Below, in pieces: positions 50,671 to 54,746 of a stretch of 54,746 nucleotides of DNA. Under the pieces are notes generated by a model that did no database searches, was not told the origin of the DNA, and saw only the letters and a list, made by a program, of their open reading frames with translations. Each line of letters begins with the position of its first letter. Positions within the stretch are counted from its first letter, which is position 1. Location: the NCBI GenBank assembly GCA_934454405.1, contig CAKSFN010000014.1, positions 1 to 54,746 of the forward strand, given 5' to 3'. The translations under genes were made by a program, and so were the position numbers. The stretch is from an uncultured Eubacteriales bacterium. GTDB taxonomy: Bacteria > Bacillota > Clostridia > Oscillospirales > UBA644.

Positions 50671-51540
50671 ATGAACGAACTTCAAAAAATTGAATTTGAT
50701 ATGCTCAAAGAAGTCGTAAGAGTGTGTTCGGAACTGAAATTGACATATTACCTTGTCTGCGGAAGTGCTCTCGGCGCAATTAAATATCGCGGTTTTATTC
50801 CGTGGGACGATGATATGGATATTGCGCTTCCGCGTCGTGATTATGAAATCTTTATAAAAGAGGCGCAGGCGCTGCTTCCCGAAAATCTTTTTCTTCAGAA
50901 TTATCATACGGAACCGAGTTTTCCGCAGATTTTCAGCAAGCTGCGAAACTCCGAAACGACCTATATAGAAAAAAGCGTTTCGAAGCTGCCCGTCAATCAC
51001 GGCGTATATATCGACATCTTTCCTTTGGACGAGTATCCCTCGGACAGAGCGGAGCAAAAAAAACTCGAAAGGAAAAAAACAAAACAGTACCTGAAATTGA
51101 GCGTCGCATATTGTTCAAAAAAGACCGGTCGCGCCGCGCTTTTCGGGTTTTTCGGCAAACTCTTTCATTACGACCGCAAGATACGCGTAAACGTGGAAAA
51201 ACTTGAAGACGCTCTGACCCGGTATAAGGGGTCGCGCTCGGATATTCTCTGTAACCACGGGAACTGGCAGGGAAACCTCGAATATGCTCCGCGAGAACAG
51301 TACGGCAACGGAAAAATCGCGACTTTTGAGGGCTTGTCCGTTCGCGTTCCGGAAAAGTATGACGAATATCTGACGCAAAAATACGGCGACTGGCGCGCCG
51401 AACTTCCGCAGGAGCAACAGGTCGGACACCATTATGCGGAAGTTATTGATTTAACTCGACCGTATACGGATTATATTGAAAAACTTACTGACGGAAAAAT
51501 CAGAATTAAAAGGAACGAAGAAACCAGAAAGAAATTATAA
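50671..51540 (+). CDS. LicD family phosphotransferase
   Basis: A protein of 289 residues. The signature YYLVCGSALGAIKYRG and FIPWDDDMDIALPRRDYE (nucleotidyltransferase fold, metal-binding aspartates) is unmistakable. LicD proteins transfer phosphocholine or other phospho-alcohols to surface glycans. No licA/B/C choline genes are present, so the group may be another one. Starts immediately after the GT4 stop. With LicD, the glycan likely has phosphodiester substituents, of interest because the next gene encodes a phosphodiester glycosidase-like protein. Confidence 0.88.
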   Translation: MNELQKIEFDMLKEVVRVCSELKLTYYLVCGSALGAIKYRGFIPWDDDMDIALPRRDYEIFIKEAQALLPENLFLQNYHTEPSFPQIFSKLRNSETTYIEKSVSKLPVNHGVYIDIFPLDEYPSDRAEQKKLERKKTKQYLKLSVAYCSKKTGRAALFGFFGKLFHYDRKIRVNVEKLEDALTRYKGSRSDILCNHGNWQGNLEYAPREQYGNGKIATFEGLSVRVPEKYDEYLTQKYGDWRAELPQEQQVGHHYAEVIDLTRPYTDYIEKLTDGKIRIKRNEETRKKL

Positions 51541-51573
51541 CAGATATTAATATTTTAGAAAAGGAGCAACCAC

Positions 51574-54500
51574 ATGAAACGAAGAAATTTCGCAAAAACT
51601 CTCTCCGCGCTTATTCTTTGTTTTGCCATGCTGTTCGGACTTTTGTCCGTTTCCGCGTCGGCGTATAACAAAGAATTTGTGTCCGAAACGCATGATGTGT
51701 TCAAAAGCACATCCGCAACCCTTGCGCCCGGCGTAGAACAGTATATCAACTACGCCTATGCCAAGGACGGCAACCAGATGGTCTATTATGTGACCGTCGC
51801 GGATATTTCCAGAGACGATGTTGTTGTGCAGACGTCTTATAAAGACCAGTACAGAAACAAGGTTCTCGGAATGTCCAAGCTGACGGAACAGGTCGCTTCC
51901 GCAAATGAGTATTACAGCGATCCTGCGTCTCCGCAGTTTATCAGCGAATACTACAATGTTGTCGCCGGTGTCAACGCGTCGTTCTACAATATGACGACGG
52001 GACAACCCTCCGGCATCACTTACATTGACGGCGTTTCTTTCGGAACCGCAAGTTATGACAATTTCTTTGCTATCCTGAAAGACGGCAGCGCCGTTATCGA
52101 CTATCGCGCAAACGAAAAGAACTATACCGGCGACAGGGCTATTATGCAGGCAGCCGGCGGTTCCCAATGGCTTGTTCGCGACGGAAAAGACGTGACCGCT
52201 TCCGCAAGCGGCTCGTACAATACCGACAGACATTGCCGCACAAGCGTGGGAATAACAGCTGAGGGCAAGGTCGTCTTCATGGTTCTCGACGGCAGACAGG
52301 AGCCGTTCTCCTGCGGCGGTTCAATGCACGAAATTGCGCAGATTATGCTTGAAGCGGGCTGTGTCGCCGCGATAAACCTTGACGGCGGCGGCTCGACGAC
52401 TTATGTCGCGAAGCAGGAGGGAGAGGACAGCGTTTCCATCGTCAACCGCCCCTCCGACGGCTCCGAGCGCTCCATTTCCGCAGGTCTTATAATCGCTTCG
52501 ACGGCAGCTCCGTCCGATGCTTTTGACAGGGCTGCATTGACACCGGAACACGAGTTCATTACCGTAAATGCAAAAACAGCGATTTCCGCAAAGGGTATAA
52601 GCCCGTCCGGAACGGCTGCTGAAATTCCCGCAGATGCGGTTCTGAAACTTGCGGATGAATCTTTCGGCACGATAGAAAACGGTATTTTTGTTCCCGCAAA
52701 AACGGGCGATGCCGTTATTCAGATGGTCTATAACGGGAAAACCGTCGGAGAAACAACGGTTCACATCGTCGTTCCCGATGAGATAGCGTTTACTTCGACC
52801 GCTCTTGCCACTCCTTACGGAAAATCTTCCGAGATAGGGTTGACTTTGACCTACGGCGAATTCGGCTACGCTGTGGCATTTGACGCCGCAGATATTGAGT
52901 TCTCTCTTTCGGACGGTAAATTCGGTTCCGTGAGCGGATTGACTTTTAACGCGACTGCCGATACCTCCGTTACCGGCAGCGGAGAGATAACAGCGACCGT
53001 TGTCGGTACTTCCGTCAGCGCAACCGTTCCTCTCAATGTGGGAAAAGGTTCAGAAGTCCTTTTTGACTTCGAAGATGCAAATGTTGACAGATGGGGATTT
53101 TTTGACTATTATAATGCAGATGTCTCCACTACCATATCCGTTGCGGATGCGAAAAACGGAAAAGTTCACTCAGGCAACTATTCGATGGCATATTCCGTTG
53201 ATTTCAGTCAGCTTACATATTATGAAGACTATATAACGTCAATGATGACCTATAATGCCGATTCCATAAAGGCGCACGGCTTGGGAACAGACGCAGACGG
53301 AGTTCAGATGTACGGCACTCCGGACGATTATGTCAACATAACCGGAGCGACAGGTCTCGGTTTTTGGGTATATCTTCCCGATGAAGTGGACATTGCAGGT
53401 CTTAATCCCCGTTTTGTTTTCGGCTACAAGAAAACTGCGACGGACGCTTGGACGCGAGGATCAACCGCAATGACCGAGTTCCTCATAAATCGCGAGGGCA
53501 TGGGAAGCGACGGCTGGTACTACTTCTACGCCGACCTTTCCGCTTTCTCCGGTTACTATGCCATGTCTATGCAGAATAACCGTCTTTCCTGCACCTCGTC
53601 CAAAAACGGGTATAAAGCGGAACGCTATTACGGAGCCATGGTTGAATGGTATATAGAAGACCGCGCCTGGAAAAACAATAAAACAAAATCTTATACGGGA
53701 AAATTTACGCTTTTCATCGACGATATAACGGTAGACTATTCTTCCGTTGTGGATGACCGCGAACCCCCTGTTTTCGGTGATGTTTCTTATGCTGCGACAG
53801 GTATGTCCGATTCCGCAATACTGAAAGATAACGCAACGATAATTTACAACGGTGTGGATTTTGCGGCGTCTGTGTCGGAAAATACGAAAAAATCCAACGC
53901 AACGGGTATAAATCCCGCCTCCGCAAAGGCATATATTGACGGAAACGATGTTGCCGCCGAATACAAGAACGGGAAAATTACCGTTCTCAATCCCGTTGAT
54001 TTCGCTGACGGCGTTCATACCGTGAAGTTTGAAATCGCGGACAGACAAGGCAATGTTTCTCATATTGTGAGAACGTTTACAATGGATACCGGTTCTTTGG
54101 AGAATACCGTAAAGGTGCTTCCGAGAGATGCCGATATGACGTCAACTCTTGTAGGTTCTCTTTATTATATAGACATCGTTGCGACGGATATCAGCGCTGT
54201 CAATACGGTTTCTGTTACTCTCAAAGTCAATAATGTTAACGACTGGGAACCCGCAGGTATAACAACCGCCGGAGGATTCTCTTCGGAATATATGTTTGAC
54301 CCCGCCGATAACGGAATTCTTGAATTAACATTAAGAAAAACATCGACCGTTTCCGATAGAGGAGAAGCTGTTATTGCTTCCGTTCCCATTCGCGCATGGT
54401 ATCCGCATAACGCTCTCGGCAAAGATTCCAACTGGATTATAACGCAGAAGAAATGCGTATATCCGATGGATATTCAACTTCTGACAAAAGCGGGACGCGT

Positions 54501-54746
54501 CGTATTTGAAGACGGAACTTTCGGAACATTCTCTTCCGCAAAGATCCAAATAGACAGCGAAGCGATGTGCGCTTACGGCTATATCGGTGTCAACAAGGGC
54601 AACGAGGGCGGAACTCTCAATGTTACTTCTTGGCATGAGCATACAGCCGTTGCTCTTGCGGACAAGGCGGCGACCTGCACGGAAGCGGGCTACACGGGCA
54701 GAACGTTCTGCGAAGTCTGCAACTCCGTTGTTGACTGGGGCACGAC
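51574..54746 (+). CDS. Secreted phosphodiester glycosidase-like protein (NAGPA domain), partial
   Basis: Open to the end of the window (at least 1,057 codons), no stop seen. Start ATG 51574 with AAAGGAG. A signal peptide of about 29 residues (FAKTLSALILCFAMLFGLL, then SASA). Residues about 100-300 are a phosphodiester glycosidase (NAGPA) domain, with NASFYNMTTG, RTSVGIT and NLDGGGSTTY. It is followed by Ig-like/BIG domains, a carbohydrate-binding-like domain (about 480-730, FDFEDANVDRWGFFDYY), Ig-like and cohesin-like parts, and near the end a CEVC zinc-like repeat (ATCTEAGYTGRTFCEVC). The enzyme family removes sugar from sugar-phosphodiesters. Large surface protein, tied to this polysaccharide locus. 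Confidence 0.85.
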   Translation, partial: MKRRNFAKTLSALILCFAMLFGLLSVSASAYNKEFVSETHDVFKSTSATLAPGVEQYINYAYAKDGNQMVYYVTVADISRDDVVVQTSYKDQYRNKVLGMSKLTEQVASANEYYSDPASPQFISEYYNVVAGVNASFYNMTTGQPSGITYIDGVSFGTASYDNFFAILKDGSAVIDYRANEKNYTGDRAIMQAAGGSQWLVRDGKDVTASASGSYNTDRHCRTSVGITAEGKVVFMVLDGRQEPFSCGGSMHEIAQIMLEAGCVAAINLDGGGSTTYVAKQEGEDSVSIVNRPSDGSERSISAGLIIASTAAPSDAFDRAALTPEHEFITVNAKTAISAKGISPSGTAAEIPADAVLKLADESFGTIENGIFVPAKTGDAVIQMVYNGKTVGETTVHIVVPDEIAFTSTALATPYGKSSEIGLTLTYGEFGYAVAFDAADIEFSLSDGKFGSVSGLTFNATADTSVTGSGEITATVVGTSVSATVPLNVGKGSEVLFDFEDANVDRWGFFDYYNADVSTTISVADAKNGKVHSGNYSMAYSVDFSQLTYYEDYITSMMTYNADSIKAHGLGTDADGVQMYGTPDDYVNITGATGLGFWVYLPDEVDIAGLNPRFVFGYKKTATDAWTRGSTAMTEFLINREGMGSDGWYYFYADLSAFSGYYAMSMQNNRLSCTSSKNGYKAERYYGAMVEWYIEDRAWKNNKTKSYTGKFTLFIDDITVDYSSVVDDREPPVFGDVSYAATGMSDSAILKDNATIIYNGVDFAASVSENTKKSNATGINPASAKAYIDGNDVAAEYKNGKITVLNPVDFADGVHTVKFEIADRQGNVSHIVRTFTMDTGSLENTVKVLPRDADMTSTLVGSLYYIDIVATDISAVNTVSVTLKVNNVNDWEPAGITTAGGFSSEYMFDPADNGILELTLRKTSTVSDRGEAVIASVPIRAWYPHNALGKDSNWIITQKKCVYPMDIQLLTKAGRVVFEDGTFGTFSSAKIQIDSEAMCAYGYIGVNKGNEGGTLNVTSWHEHTAVALADKAATCTEAGYTGRTFCEVCNSVVDWGT

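Overview
The window looks like a chromosomal segment of an endospore-forming, Gram-positive Clostridia-type Firmicute, probably an uncultured lineage. I infer this from spore genes (cotJABC, a CotF-like coat protein, spoVT, an alpha/beta SASP), the order SRP RNA-dnaX-ybaB-recR, strong SD sequences and sigma-A-type promoters. Genus cannot be assigned from sequence alone. Nothing suggests a phage, plasmid or CRISPR array.

Layout. (1) 1-380: the 3' end of a 5S rRNA gene, then tRNA-Glu(CTC), a CAT-anticodon tRNA and tRNA-Trp(CCA). (2) 380-3430: an AT-richer accessory island with a ribbon-helix-helix regulator and a single-chain restriction-modification enzyme, bounded by inverted sequence blocks and a 44-bp insertion-like palindrome. 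(3) 3688-4792: the cotJ spore-coat operon, on the minus strand. (4) 4918-9714: SRP RNA and the operon dnaX-ybaB-recR-mrnC-yitT-xpt. dnaX carries an A8 run in the right place for a shortened gamma-like product.

(5) 9933-22247 is the most remarkable part. One promoter serves a tightly packed, mostly overlapping series of genes: an adenylate-forming enzyme fused to a carrier domain, two PlsC acyltransferases, a second acyl ligase, a free acyl carrier protein, a protein fusing an LRAT-like domain to a 4'-phosphopantetheinyl transferase, an alpha/beta hydrolase, a DegV/FakB fatty-acid-binding protein, a GPH-type transporter, a FakA-like fatty-acid kinase, a second hydrolase with a cysteine at the nucleophile position, and a small zinc-ribbon membrane protein. 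Together they look like a self-contained system for activating, carrying, transferring and recycling acyl chains, possibly for an unusual lipid or for remodelling scavenged lipids.

(6) 22360-28473, minus strand: citrate synthase, a CotF-like coat protein, then a YfhO-type membrane protein with a GT2-GtrA fusion, resembling a CsbB/GtcA/YfhO-type envelope glycosylation set. (7) 28683-30665: a sialidase-like BNR protein, a tandem 116-bp repeat, and a YhcH/NanQ-like protein. (8) 30875-34778: an overlapping operon of unrecognised membrane and cysteine-rich proteins ending in a GDPD-type phosphodiesterase. (9) 34800-38941: mnmA and a lipoate set (two lipoate ligases, lipoyl synthase, and a free-standing lipoyl domain with no E2 catalytic part). 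(10) 38954-41122: a terminator split by a 43-bp mini-element with a 4-bp target duplication, then a TraB/GumN lipoprotein, spoVT and a SASP gene.

(11) 41335-54746: a cell-surface polysaccharide locus with two initiating sugar-phosphate transferases, a DegT aminotransferase, a nucleotide-sugar epimerase-like protein, several glycosyltransferases, a membrane acyltransferase, a LicD-type phosphotransferase and a large secreted phosphodiester glycosidase-like protein that runs off the end of the window.
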